The notes beneath the pieces were generated by a model. The model searched no databases. It was not told the DNA's origin and worked only from the letters and a program-made list of their open reading frames with translations. The position numbers and the translations under genes were made by a program. Of a DNA stretch of 64,000 nucleotides, positions 1-12,257 are shown piece after piece; positions within the stretch are counted from its first letter, which is position 1; the number at the start of each line of letters is the position of its first letter. The stretch comes from Halocafeteria seosinensis (taxonomy: Eukaryota > Sar > Bigyra > Bicosoecida): the NCBI GenBank assembly GCA_001687465.1, contig LVLI01000150.1, positions 1 through 64,000 on the forward strand, read 5' to 3'.

Positions 1-126
1 CTGTAATGCATTCAGTAAGCTTGCACCGTTCACCGCAGGTGCTAGCTCTTCCCACACAGTGGACAAATCGGGACCAGGCGTTTCCTCGGTCTCTTCCAGA
101 ACTGTTGGGTTGATTTCTTCACTCAT
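1..126 (-). CDS. N-terminal fragment of an unidentified protein, cut by the window edge
   Basis: On the minus strand an ATG at 124-126 opens a frame that stays open for 42 codons to the left edge. The peptide starts MSEEINPTVLEETEETPG and is rich in Glu and Pro, so it is probably a flexible N-terminus. No domain is recognisable in this short piece. The upstream ~170 bases show no competing in-frame start that I would prefer. It could be the 5' exon of a longer gene lying outside the window. The function is unknown. Confidence 0.4.
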   Translation of the reverse strand, partial: MSEEINPTVLEETEETPGPDLSTVWEELAPAVNGASLLNALQ

Positions 127-1594
127 ATTCAATATCAACCAATGATGCGCAGTGTAGTGCGTATCCTCAAGGACAGATCCAACAAGTGTTACTTCGAAGT
201 GTTTCCTCTATTTCTTGCCTCTTGTACTGTTGGTTTGCTGCAATCGTAACACACTCTAACAATGATGGAGAATTCTTTATAAGCTTCCTTTCTGCTTAGA
301 AAACATGCAACATTGCCGACATCAGGCATACAACACGATAGATCCCATATACTAGTTTGTGAGAGACCGACAAGTGGGTGGTGTGTAGGGGGGCGGCACC
401 AGGGAACGGCAGTTGGTTGGCTGGGCGGATGGCGGAGGGGATAAACTTGGGAGAGCGGAAGCCCGATTTTCCGGCTAGGCTTGGTTTCCCATCCCCCGTA
501 GGTCCCCTTTAAAACCTTTTTTGTTGTTCTTGGGCGACATTCACAAAGCTGCCTCAGAGTCTCTCAGTGCATTATACCTTCGTGATATGATGTTGTTGAG
601 TAGCGCTCCTTTGACTGTATGGTTGTGCAGTGCTCTATGTCGACAAAGATGCCGTATACTCCAATTGGAATTCCAAACGGAACTACTTCAACTTCTACTA
701 CTTTTAGGCCGTGGTAAAATCTGTGCCGTGGGTGGAGCGTTTCGCAAATGTACAGAACGTTCGCCAACTGATTGCAAAAAACCACGCTCGACTTAGGTTC
801 CTCGTCACGCATCTCACATGCCTTTTAGGGGTTGTTGGCGAATCTGACGCACGAACACCAATTACATACATTCTCAGCAACCAGAATTACAACGGATTTT
901 AGATTGCCGTTTCTTATCCCTTTGCACCAGGACGAAAGGAGTTCAAAATTCTCGCAGCAGCATTCCCCCAGCGGTTCACAAGCCCCGGCTCATATGTAAT
1001 AAACGCATGGATAAGGGTAGGGCTACATGGCGCAAGAAGAACGAGGAGATTCATCAAAGGTGCGAACTTACATGGGTTCGTTGTAGTCCTTTCGGCAATG
1101 TTGGCTCAGCACGAACTGCTTCAGCTGCCTCTGGAGCCTCGGGACCTGTGGCGGTCGGATACTCGTACATTTTGAGCAAAGTTTTAGTATTCATGAGACA
1201 ACGTCCTTGGTGTATGCCAGACGGACTCGGTTTGCCTAGACACTTTCACACTTCTTAATTTTACCGTCTACTCGAGTCTGCCGCGATGAGAACTTATTGG
1301 TGGATCCGTCGTTGCTGGTCCCGCTACGGACCAAGACGAGGCGTGACCGGAGGCCGTTGTACGAAGGGGCCAGAATACGGTTGCAGCACACTTCTGGAGG
1401 TATATTGCTCAGGTGTGTAACCCTAAACTCAGATAGGATGCGTGGGGCACCAAGACCGCGACTATGACTGTGGATTTTAGACCAGAAGCTCCGGTTCGAC
1501 GAACCAGATACACGGCAGCTGATGCGTGTGTAAGAGACGGACCTACACCCTTACATCGGGTAAACCGCTGTCTGGCTCTGTAGCAATTAGCCTC
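127..1594. other. Stretch with little coding signal upstream of the Rab gene
   Basis: Apart from one candidate exon on the minus strand (1072-1170), no frame here combines a good start, splice sites and protein-like composition. The open frames at 521-902 and 1007-1258 are short, differ between strands and resemble no family. I treat the stretch as intergenic or promoter sequence plus possible unrecognised small exons. Confidence 0.4.
1072..1170 (-). CDS. Candidate first coding exon of an unidentified minus-strand gene
   Basis: An ATG at 1168-1170 (minus strand) begins 33 codons, MYEYPTATGPEAPEAAEA and onward, which end exactly at a strong splice donor CAT|GTAAGT (donor GT at 1071-1070). The peptide is rich in Ala, Glu and Pro and looks like a disordered N-terminus. 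The following exon was not found with confidence. It might belong to the same transcription unit as the minus-strand start at position 126, but the spacing would be unusually long for the introns seen in neighbouring genes. It could be chance. Confidence 0.25.
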
Positions 1595-2482
1595 TTAACA
1601 ACATCCACTGCTTTCTCCTTGCAGTTGCTGTCCTTTACCGACCTTAATGTTATCCTTATCCTTGTCTGGCGCGGGCTGGTGTTGCATTCGGTCCTTAATC
1701 TTTTCTGCCATAGTTACGAAACTCTTCTCTACGTTGGTGGCGTCCTTCGCAGAGGTCTCCAAAAACGGAATCCCATGTTCGTCGGCGAAGGCTTGGGCCT
1801 CCTCGAAATCTACCTGCCGTTTCGATTCTAAGTCACACTTGTTGCCAACAAGAAGTTTATTTACATTTGCGCAGGCATATCTTTCGATTTCGTTGAACCA
1901 CTGTTTCACATTATCGAAGCTTTCCCGGTCAGTGATGTCGTACACAATTATGATACCATGAGCCCCTCTGTAGTAGCTGCTTGTGATGGTCCGGAATCGT
2001 TCTTGTCCAGCAGTATCCCATATTTGAAGTTTAACAACCTTTTCAGCAACTTCGATGGTTTTAATTTTGAAGTCCACCCCAATGGTGGAAATGTAGCTCT
2101 CTGTATAGGTATCGTCGGCAAACCGCAACAGCAAACAACTCTTCCCTACGCCACTATCGCCTATGATAAGTAGCTTAAACAAAGCATCACTGCGGACGCG
2201 CACGTATCAACAAGAATATCAACGGTGCAAACCAGCCAATGAAGCACGACGATAGTGCATAGAATACTATATTTGCTATGAGCTATACACGACGGGACTA
2301 GCACCCGTCCCTTTTTTGCAGTTATTGTCTCCCCTTGAACTCCCTTGGGGGCGATCCCTCGGCCTTTTTGGCGCCGCCGGATTCTGAGGGCTTCCCTCCC
2401 ATTCGACAACATGCGCATTAGAAGAGCGCTGAGTTCTGAACTCATCGATCCAATACCTCTCATCAGAAGGAAGTGAACCCAT
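1595..2482 (-). CDS. Rab1/Ypt1-type small GTPase
   Basis: The protein is a Rab GTPase that would switch vesicle transport between ER and Golgi. All guanine-nucleotide motifs are visible: the P-loop GDSGVGKS, the switch-I threonine in STIGVDF, WDTAGQE, NKCD and ETSAK. The protein ends in a Cys-Cys pair for geranylgeranylation. The core, with [16 protein letters not shown] and [17 protein letters not shown], is the Rab1 signature. The large exon (1595-2189) has no ATG at its 5' end and starts after a CCGCAG acceptor. A 26-base exon at 2457-2482, ATG to a GTATTG donor, joins in phase and gives a normal Rab N-terminus (MGSLPSDE before SDALFKLL), about 206 residues in all. The family call is firm. 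The microexon is inferred from splice signals and phase. It lies head-away from the repeat-bearing stretch at 2.5-4.3 kb. Confidence 0.92.
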
Positions 2483-4291
2483 TTCATTTACTACGTGGGA
2501 AATAGTAGGGAACTCTCGGGTGCAACAAAACTACCTCCACTTCCTTCGTTGCTCTGGCTATCCACGCTTTATAGACCTCCTCTACATCAAAGCTATCGTA
2601 TTTTGGACCCAGGAAGTAAAACAAGATTGAGAAAGAAGAAGGTCTTGGCCACTTACTAATCGGTGTTCATCTTGTTTCCTCCACTTTCTAGGGCTGGGGA
2701 CTCTCAATATGTGTATGTGTGTGCGTGTTGGGACTAATGTCTGAGAATGGGGTAAAAAAAATTACTGCATCGAATCAACCAATGTCGACTAACAAAGCGA
2801 ATAGTCCTATGTCACTATTCTATATCTGCAAGCATAAATGGTTGAAGAGCACAGGCTGCGCTTGAAGCCAAGAGTCCAGACAACCACAAAAACAGTTTCC
2901 GGGCGAAGCACGGAGGGAGGCCAAGCGGCCGCACAGCCTGGGGTATGCACTCTCCACAGTTCAACCACCGCAGGACGTCCAGCGACAACACGTGTTCATG
3001 CATACGCAGAAGAATTACATTTGTATGGACAGAAGGTATCTGCTTCCGTTGAGTAAGTGAGGCACTGCCAAGCACCTCCGCATCCTGTCCATGCCGCAAG
3101 TAGCTCGATCGGGCGAGCTATCGGCTATGTTGTGACTTGCACGACTGTACATTCATTACGGAAGTGCTATCGACGCAAAACGATACAGCGGTGGTGGTGT
3201 AGTTTGTTCTAATTGACCTGCCCTTCCACAATTTTCTGGTACCCCAACGAATCACGTATCCGTCTTTTTCGAGAGGACATTCGAGACTCTGCCGCTCGCG
3301 GCAAGTCTACTGGGCAGTGCGCTGCTGCAACCGGTCCTGGCGTCGCCGTGGCAGGCTCAGGGCCTTCTCCTCCCAGACTAAGCCTTGAAGGTAACTCTGA
3401 TATCGTTGGCGCAGGCATGGCACCTCCCCCGAGGCCTCCTGAGCAAAGCCAGTGTTGTGTTCCCTCACGGCGCATGTTTGCAGCCTTGCCCGTCGCTGCT
3501 TAACACCGGCGCATACCGTTCCTCGATAAGAGGATGCGGTCAACTCCCCGGCCGGTGGGCTATCTGTCACATATGCGTGTGTGCGGGGAAGTAGGTGCTG
3601 TTTGTCGGCCACTTCTCCTCCGTTGAGCTGCTGCAGCGTGGGGCTCCATGCTATGCATCCCGTGGCATCTGGCGTGACATCCCTAATGTTGCCCTTAGTT
3701 GAGCGCCTTTCGATTAAAGTACCATTTTTTCTGTATAAACTTGCAGGTACGGTAAGCTAGCCGTGTTGTTGTCTCGGCGCTAGCATAATTGATTACAGAC
3801 TTACTAGAGTTATAGCGAACGTAAGTAGCAAGCGTCTTACATTTAGTGCGCTGGGATTCCTTGACAAATCCCTGTTGTCGTCACCTCTCGTCAAGGAGCA
3901 TCACTACAGTACTACATACATTGTACCGGTAGTAACTACAATTTTTGCTAGTGGGGTTTGAAACCGGACCGGATCCGTTACCCTTAGATTGGACGGCCTA
4001 TCATACAGCTCCTTCAAAAAGGTGAGCGCTTTTGAGCCCATCCCTCGGTACACGAATGGAGAAAAGCTACTCCGCCTCCCTTCTCTCTCTTGTCAGTCAC
4101 GCCGTATCGGGCACTACTAAATCAACCACTTGCACAGCATTCTACAGTTGCTCCGTTGCACCGAACAGCTTAGGCGCAGTCGAAGGTCCATGACAAACAG
4201 CACCGGGTCCGTTACCCTGAGATCGCATATCATAGGGAACTGCTGTGTGCAACCCATTAGGTCTATCTCTCCAATGTCTCTTTTTTCTTAG
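2483..4291. other. Gene-poor stretch carrying a dispersed-repeat copy
   Basis: No convincing gene was found in about 1.8 kb. It contains one copy (3458-3584) of a repeat that recurs twice elsewhere in the window. A possible short plus-strand exon lies near 3990-4020, between a CCCTTAG acceptor and an AAAAAG|GTGAGC donor, and could precede the gene that starts at 4292, but nothing else supports it. The phrase CCGTTACCCT followed by AG or GAG and then AT occurs near both 3976 and 4209. Confidence 0.4.
3458..3584 (+). repeat. Dispersed repeat, copy 1
   Basis: About 127 bp beginning TGTTCCCTCACGGCGCATGT and ending near CTGTCACATATGCGTGTGTG. The same sequence, with scattered changes and small indels, recurs on the plus strand at 62353-62492 and, for its 3' half, on the minus strand at 18587-18650. 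The three copies sit in gene-poor DNA, which suggests a mobile-element remnant. No terminal repeats or coding capacity were recognised. Confidence 0.75.
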
Positions 4292-5176
4292 AGGCGGCAG
4301 TACCCGCAGGTCAACAAGCATTACTCGAATGGTTGGACAAAGCGAGGGAGGAGTTGGGAGAGAAGCACGAGCTGTGCGTCAGGATGGTCCAGAAGTATGG
4401 TAGAGCATTTGGAAAAGCTCCGTTCGACACGAAAACGGATGCTATAGCCTTCTTCCGGGAGAAAAACGTTGCAGAGGCCACCACTTTAGGTACCGCTGCT
4501 TTCGAAGAGAGCCAGAAATATATCGGTATGTAGGGCATTCATGTTTGTGTCTATCCTAATCTAGATCATTCTTCTTCGTGGTTGGTGGAAACGGCAGATG
4601 CTGCCATAAGAAACATACCTCGTTGTAAGTGAACTCTGTCTGCCGGTTGCCTTTGGTGCCTTCATTCACTCAGAGTATCCCAAACTGATTCATGCAGTGG
4701 ACGAGATCCCTTCCCAGGAACTGTTTGTTAAGCAGCCATTTTACATCGATAGACTGGTCGACTTGGGTACCATGGTGGAGTCAATTGCAAAGCATTCGCA
4801 GGCGAGGGGTATTGAGTATGCTGCGCTGCGGACGCTGTTTACTGCCTTGGCATGGGGCTCAGGTAAAACACAACTCGGCGTACAGTCCCTGCAACAATTT
4901 CACGCTAGCAGTGACATGTACAGCGGAGAAACTGAGTACGTGTATTTCAATGGGCGACTTCACCATACACAGGGCAAGAGTGAAAAACAGGATTTCCCTA
5001 GTAGCTCTGATGAAAACGAAGGAGACGATGAGGAATTTTATTCTCCTTTATCTTCCTCTGGCAGGACCTCTGCAGATCAAGACGACGTTCGTCAAGACTC
5101 ACAAAATATAAGTATGCGGATATCACGAATGGCGTATGAAACAGCTATGAAATGGGGTCAAGCGCTTGGGCTATAA
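4292..5176 (+). CDS. Unidentified protein, two visible exons
   Basis: Two exons join in frame: 4292-4525, after a TTTTTTCTTAG acceptor, and 4698-5176, after a CATGCAG acceptor. The intron has a GTATGT donor at 4526 and the joint gives a valine codon (G|TG). The product reads through a helical region (GQQALLEWLDKAREELGE), then FVKQPFYIDRLVDLGTMV, and ends with an acidic, serine-rich tail before the stop TAA at 5174-5176. An upstream exon with the start codon must exist, because exon 4292 opens in phase 2. No known family was recognised, but the amphipathic composition and correct splice phase argue that it is a real gene. Confidence 0.6.
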
Positions 5177-5946
5177 GATTGTTAAGGTGGCGTGGTATTC
5201 CTTATGACTTAAAGAATCCTACGATGGCGCCAACAAATAATCGGATAATAAAGTTTACAAACCCGTCTGCTCCAATCGAATTTGCTATGGCCACGGGTAA
5301 AGCATTGTGCACTGCCTGGTATGAGGGGCGCCAGGCTATTCCTTGATGTAGGATCCACAATAACGTGCGTTAATGAAAAGAATAGTATCCCGAATGACAA
5401 TGAACAGGCAAGTATTAATCCCTACGAATTTACATTACCTTCCATTATCCTCTATTCCTCTTGTTGCTGTATCTTGTTTCCTCTTTTGTTGTCCGCGCGC
5501 AGTTGTCTGACCATGGCAAGGAGAAAACGTTCCTGAGTATGGTCTTTGATTAACAGGTACACACGCGCGCAGTGCCGCGCACTCCTTAGTAAGTCCTTAC
5601 CCTTGGTGGGAACCAGACAAGCAACTACTTCACAACTCTACTTGTGACTCAAGTTGTGAGAGACTGCGTTGTTCGTATTGATCTTGGATTGGAGTATTAC
5701 AAAAGACTTGTATTAGTAGGCAATGATGCTACAGACGGCACTGTGATTTTGGTGCTCCGCATGGTACCCATACAAAGACTCTGTGGTCAACAACGTTCGC
5801 ACCCCTGCGGCAGGCTGCGGGTAACAACATACATATACACTGCTGCCCTGGCCAGCTATCGATCGCCAACAGGCCGTTGCAGCTATAGTGTATTATGTAC
5901 ATACACATCTCATAAGAAGAGAGTATAGACTGAGTCTGTGCAGACC
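5177..5946. other. Intergenic stretch between two plus-strand genes
   Basis: No coding signal that I can support. The open frames here are short, and none has protein-like composition together with splice sites. It presumably carries the 3' end of the 4.3-5.2 kb gene and the promoter of the EF-hand/WD gene that starts at 5947. Confidence 0.45.
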
Positions 5947-8900
5947 ATGGAGGGTCGAAACAATCGATCGGCGCAGCATCCGCCTAACGGCAAGTCTTCA
6001 CACGGTACAACGATGCAGCACGACACAATAACAAAGCCTACAAAGCAGGTCGATTCCATGTCATCCAGTGGTAGTGAATGCAACAGACGCTCAACAGACC
6101 GTTCACAAATTTCTGCATCACGAGTTACCATGAACCTCTCCAAAGAGGAACGAGATGCAATCCGACCATACGTAAGACAGAAGCTAAGGAAAGTTGCATT
6201 TCATTCATGGGGCAACCAGAAGGATGTGTTCGCTGCTGCTACGGCAAGTTGGAGCTCTGATGCGGCTAGTGAGGGAAGTGCCACTCCGCGAGGGACCCAA
6301 CCTCCAGTCTCAAGAGCAGCAACAAAGATATTTGGGCTCAAAGAGCTCTGGAAGAACATGGATGGTGCATCCCAGGGACATATCGAAATAGCGGACCTTC
6401 TGGCTGCTGTAGAGTATTTTGGTGTACGTTGTTGTTGGTTTTTGTTACGACGAGCGCCACGGATACTATGAGCCGCTCCCTTTTTTGCGCCGCAGGACAC
6501 GTTGGAGGACACTGAAATATTATTCTTGCTAAATGAGTACCGCCATTCCTTACATAAAACTCGCATCAATTATATGACACTTTGGAAGCACTTAGAAGTT
6601 GATGTTCCCAACGACTATGTCGATCCGGATGAAGTATTCGATAGTCTACCAGAGCCCTTTCGCAGTGTCCGCGAAGAAATCCGGGGGATTATCAATAACG
6701 CATCAGAGGAGGGTATTCAAAAGGAGGTCAAACCGAGCCTTATCAGCTTTAGGAAGCACCATCGGAAGAAGCTGGATGCCTTGTCCAGCGTTACAGTTGG
6801 AGAAACAATTGAAGTACCCAGTGGCATAACGGTATTTCCGCAAGCGGAGACTTTGCATGACACCGCAGACGGTGCCGATGAAGGCAATGTTTCCCCGCAA
6901 AGTGATGAAACACCTCTCTACGAAGGACCAAATGCTACTTCAACGGATGCTGCTGCAGGCACGAGCAAGAGCGAAAAATTACTGCAAACCCTCCGCCCTC
7001 TGTCACACTACATGCGTCGCTTTTTCAAACATCAGGCTGAAACGTCGTCGCAGACAATTAACCGACTTACGGCATCCTCTTCATCTCACCAGGGGCAGTT
7101 CTATATTACGGGATGCAGCGATGGCTTGATCCACATTATGGATCCTCACAGCAGTGACCGGGGCAGCTCGTTGCTCTCATTCCGCGCGTTCACCCCTGGT
7201 GCACCAGTAGTGGATCCTTCTCAATGGTCCGCACTTCATGGAGCGTTATGCTGGTGTGAAAATCCGGAAACTGAGGAAGTTGGTAATACTGAGAGCCCCT
7301 CCGAGGACGACGAGGACGCTCAAACGGTTAATTGGGTTTTCTCGGGGCACGGTGGATTACTCGAAAACTTGGCACGACAAGAGCAGGTATTCCACAATGC
7401 CTACGCCGATATTGATTCGCTGGCGAGATCCTCAAAAGAACGACTGGCAGCATACTTATCCGGTGACCAAGTAGAGACCCACGGCCAGTCGAAAAAGGCA
7501 GAACGCCCGAGGAGTGGGAAGAGTGCGCGGTCTACCACCTCATCTGCTGACAATATCGGAGAGTCCAATGTCCGCTGGAAATCTCATTGGCAAGAAATGG
7601 CTGAAATACTCAGAAGCCGCTGCCCGTCGTTCGTTTTTCCACCGGCTTCTGCTTCATCGTTCGGACAGAGCGCATTATCAGTAGACGAAAAGTCGTTGGA
7701 GGAAAACCGTTGGCAGGTGCTCAAGAGCACTATCGAAGAGTGCTTTGAGGAGCCTTTGAAGAGCAGGATCAACTCGGTCATAGGAGTTGGTCTAGGGTCT
7801 TCAGACAAACGAAGTCAAAGTCCAGGTAGAAAGAAAGCGAATCCGTCGGAAGATAAGTCATCGATCGATGATGGCACTGCTTCCGCAAAGAATTCCACGA
7901 AGGACCTCTTAACACGCGCCCTGCAGAACGAAAACATAAGTCGCGAGAACAGTGATATCAGCCTTCTGCAATCCCTCAACTTCGTCGTCTCTTCAGCTTT
8001 GCCACTACCTTTAATTGGAGGTGGGGTGAGTGTTCTTCCGCCGGAATGCCCTCACCCTGCAGAAGATCATTACACTGATACGTCGCTTCTACAAGAAGCT
8101 GCTCGGATAGATTCGAAATCGTCTAACTACGCTACTGCCATTAAGGAACAGGCCGCACGCTCTCAAATTACCTGGGCACAGATTCCCAGTGAGAGGGGGA
8201 TCATAATTGCTACTGTCACCCATTTGCATGCATTTGTACCGGTAGAGGATAGTACCGCGGAGGAGAGAAAGTTTCAGGCTACTCCTTCTGCATCGGAGAT
8301 ACGCTGGTTTCATGTCGACGAGAAGGCACTGCAAAGTAGGTCTGCCTTACTACGTGGTTACGAAGAGTGGGGGTCGTCGCACTCTTCTGTGGACGGTACC
8401 ACGAAAATGGGCTGTAATAGTGCTTTTGGTGAAGGTGCGAGCACCATTTCTCGGCTGAGAGCGTTAATTGAAGTGGGAGCCGGTGTTGATGGGGCATCCG
8501 ACGATTTTCCAAAAACTACCAAAGATATACTTGAAGACGGAGAAAGTTCCGTCCGTGCTATTGACCCATCCAAAGATGATCCAGACATATTAGCGCGGCT
8601 AGCTGCTATCCCGGCACCAGGTATGCCTCCGAACACGATTCTTAGTCCCGTCCGCTGGCTAGCTTTCGCTCGGATTCCGGCTGTTGTTGATCGTGTTGAA
8701 ATGTCGAGTGACGGACGGTTCACTTCTGTGTCGACTCATCCCGCTGATTCCAGGTCACGGTCATCTGTTCAGCACTGCTCTGCTGCATACATCTTCCATC
8801 ATCATCCGTCGATTTTTGCTCCACGTCCAAACGATCCGTCCTCAACTGCAGACCACCAGCCTAGGTATTCCAAGGTTACAGGAGAGCAAGCTGACGATGA

Positions 8901-11781
8901 CACCTCGGATGAAGACGAAGACTCTGATGAGGAGAAAGAAACACTTGACGAATCTCTAACCCAGGAAGAAAAGGCTGATCACTCTGTAGGTGGGTCTCGC
9001 GGCAAGAAGAAGAAGCGTAACGTTGTGGCAATTCCATCTCCATTAAGACCTGTTGCTTTGCCACCGCTACTGGTAGTCCCATCTCCTCCTGTACGGGAAC
9101 TGTTAGATAGGAAAGCCCCATCAGTAAGCTTCGATTTGTCCAAAAGCCCAGCCATCGAATTTTTGAGGGAATGGGCGATCATGCTGAGCTCCGAATCAGA
9201 AGAAGACTTTCCAAGTATGAAGGCTTGTGTTGATGCGTTGATGTGCTCCAGTACTCCAGTCATACCAATTGAATACCTTAGCGGTACTATCCCGCAAATT
9301 GAGTTCCACGTCCATCCTATAGTGGAGAAGAATTTCCGGGGAACGAAAAACCATGGTCATACGCCTATGACAACAGAGAAACGTCACCGGAAAATGAGTA
9401 TGAGCTCGTTTGGGGGTGGAGGTAACCAGTCGTACCGAGCCCCTTCAGTGGGGGAATCACCAAGTGTAGCCGATGGTCGCTCTTCTACCAATAAGCTTGC
9501 TAACTTAGACTTCGACTTACTGAAGTCGCGGTCGCCAGTGCTGGATGGAGACCCGGCAGCGTTTAGTTTCTTCTACTTTTGGCCACACTCTGAGGATATC
9601 CCGGTGCTGAACTCCTACGGCAAATTTAGGCAGGTCATGGGGAAATGTTTTCGCGTTTCGATCCCGCAAAACGTCTACCTAGCAAGCCAAGATCAGTTCA
9701 TTCCGGATAGCACATCGCCCACTCTATCCAACATCGCAGCACGGGATTGGGGCTTCCTGCGTTTGGGACGTGTGGATGGTATGAGGAGCACGGGAGAAAT
9801 TGATCATTGGTCGTTCTATTGTCCGCCCAGTACTTCTGGCTCTGCACACAGAACGACATTAGCGCCTCCAAGTTTGGGCGAAAGTATTCCTTTCTCCCTT
9901 AAGTACTTCAAACTGGCCGTCCCGAATGGGGCAATCTCGCTCCGGTCCCCTGTTACGAGTTTTACCGCACAATCGGGGGCACTTAGGCATGAACGTGCCG
10001 AGGGGGCCCGCTACCAGGTGGACAACAACTGGCCTTTGGCTGATTCTTCATTGGAACACGACAAGGGAGTCTCTCTGCAACTTGCAGTTACCAGCTCTAG
10101 CACGGTATCTGAAGGATTAGGCGCAGAGCATTGCTTTCCAAAAACATCCACATCTGCAATGTTTCACAGACTCAAGCGACCGAATGTTGGAACATTGTTT
10201 TGCTTTGGCTGTAGAGATGGGTCAATTACAATTGCTGAAATAGAAGAACAATGTTCGGTGGAATTTCAATGGAAGAGCGTTGCTTCTTCAAATCTTCCCC
10301 ATGCGGGAAGTGTGCTAGAAGTACTGTTTACCAGCGCCGGGTTCCCCACCACTTCCGGACTTAGCAAGACGTCACGGGTGGAACATCTCGCATTGTCCAA
10401 TGGCCGTTGGCTATCAGCCGCAACCGATACCCACTTAATATTGTTGTTCGATCTCCTTGGACACCACTATCCAGCGTATCACTACCATCACGAGAAGTTA
10501 ACTTCCTTTGAATCATCGTTTCCTCTTCCCGGAAGAGCCATCAACCAACCGTCTACATTCTCGGATGCGAAGGAGGCTCTTCATCGGGCCGCCAAAAACG
10601 ATCAGAAATGGGGCTGCTTAGAGGGTTCTTGCTCAGAAAAGTGCTTGCTCGACACTAACATCGACACAGGGTATTTAATCGCGGCCAGGAGGGACGGAAT
10701 TGCCACAGTAAAGCGGATGTACATGATGGATACCCCTCCCCCTGGAAACCCTTCACTATTATCTCCGCTTCAGGTTCCCCTGCTTATTGTCGATGTGGTG
10801 GAGACAATTTCCAGCGAGACCACCGGCGAGCGAGAGGAACGATCGCTCTATATCTACGATGTCCCTGCGGGTCAGTGGCTAGGAACAATAGATTCTGCAT
10901 TGTTACGGACGTCAACGTTTTGCTCGGATAGCCATGTGGACGAATTCTTCAACATAGCCAGCTTAGTGGCCGATACCTTGATGATTCCTGTCCCCTTCAC
11001 TAGGAAAGTGGAGTCGTCTGAATTTGTTGGCGCTGGTGGAAGTCCCGTGTCTCTCCTAGAAACAGTTGTGCGACGTCATGAGAGTGATTTCCCGGTTGGA
11101 CTGGCCACCGTCTCGTTTGCAGATTTGCTAATCAACCGGTTTCCCAGTATTCAGCATGCCATAGCTGAAATCGATAATCCTCTTATTGATGCTAGAGCCG
11201 CAGCTATACAACTGTTTCACCTGTCGACTCCTTTTCAACGTTTCTATGATCCAGAAATGCTGCAACGCAGCTCTGAAGAGCACCGACAGCTCCTCTCTAT
11301 GTCTGTCAACTACGTAGAGAAACGCGTAGGTGCGGGACTACTTCGAAGAGTGGGACTGCTGCCTTCGTCCCAATTAGCAAGAACGAAAACGGGACAAAGC
11401 ATCAGCCAGACTTTGGTTTCCCAATCTGGTAGCTCACATAAGTCCCGCACGTCCCGTCGGTCGGGACGTCAGTCTTCGGAAGAACGAAAACATGCATCTC
11501 CGACAGATGAACGGTGTCTCCGTCATACATTGGAGAGTGAATTGGCTAACTCTTTTGATGAACCAATTGCAAAGCACAAACAGGGCACCACTGCTGCCGC
11601 GAAACCAACTGATACTCCTGCCAAGGTTGTGTTATCCTCGCCCCAATACATTTCACACGCGTACAATAATGCCCGCCAAGGTAGCCGCTCGCATCGTGCC
11701 GAATGGTTTAGTTCCCGTCGGACTGCCATGAAAAATACGTTAGGAAGTCTTAAGCTCGGTTCGGGACGTCCTGCCAGGTAA
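5947..11781 (+). CDS. Large EF-hand and WD40-repeat-like protein
   Basis: Two exons: 5947-6423 (ATG within ACCATGG) and 6496-11781. They are joined by a 72-base intron with a GTACGT donor and a CCGCAG acceptor and stay in phase. The product is about 1,920 residues. Near residue 140 an EF-hand-like helix-loop-helix spans the joint (WKNMDGASQGHIEIADLL, then a second helix), although the calcium loop lacks the full DxDxDG pattern. Two blade-like stretches, GQFYITGCSDGLIHIMD and TLFCFGCRDGSITIAEI, have the GCSDGxIxI look of WD40 repeats and lie about 1,000 residues apart. In between are low-complexity acidic (DDDTSDEDEDSDEE) and basic (GKKKKRN) stretches. EF-hand plus WD architecture recalls the WDR49/WDR64 group, but similarity is too weak to assign. 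The stop overlaps a sequence resembling a splice donor (CCAG|GTAATC), so a further 3' exon is possible. Confidence 0.75.
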
Positions 11782-12257
11782 TCTTTTTCCAATTCACGTG
11801 TGCCACTTAATTCCTCCCTTGGGAATGTCCGACCATAGTGAACGAAGGGAGAATCATATTGACGATGTCTTCTTCTAGAGGAAACGTCCATTGTTTCCTC
11901 ACACACATAGGCACACCCAAAAAATAAATAAACGTAAAAGTATCAGTCTCCTTCTTTCCTCCCAGCAACCAAACACCCCCAACACCGCGTCAGCCAGCAG
12001 CAGCTTCACAACATGAATAATGGGTTACATTGCCATAACGAGCTGTTGTACAGTATTTACACAGATCCTGTGTTTTGTACGTTGCTTTCGACGTTCCTTC
12101 CTGGAACTACTGTATGTCTGTGACAGTGGTAGCGTGTGCAGTCCTTTGTGTCGTTGAAGGAATTGCGATTGCAACAGTATCCAACCCAAAGGATCCCGCG
12201 TAGCCCGCTGCTAGCGAAAAACACAGTCTCTTGTTGTGTTGTCACGAGCAGAGAACG
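11782..12257. other. Intergenic stretch and putative promoter
   Basis: No gene recognised. It separates two plus-strand genes. A short AT-rich tract (AAAAAATAAATAAACG near 11920-11935) could serve in 3'-end formation of the upstream gene. Confidence 0.35.

Noticed and set aside
564-812. 82-codon minus-strand frame (contains LANVLYICETLHP)
   Set aside because: Looks mildly protein-like but has no start context, splice sites or family. Not reported as a gene.
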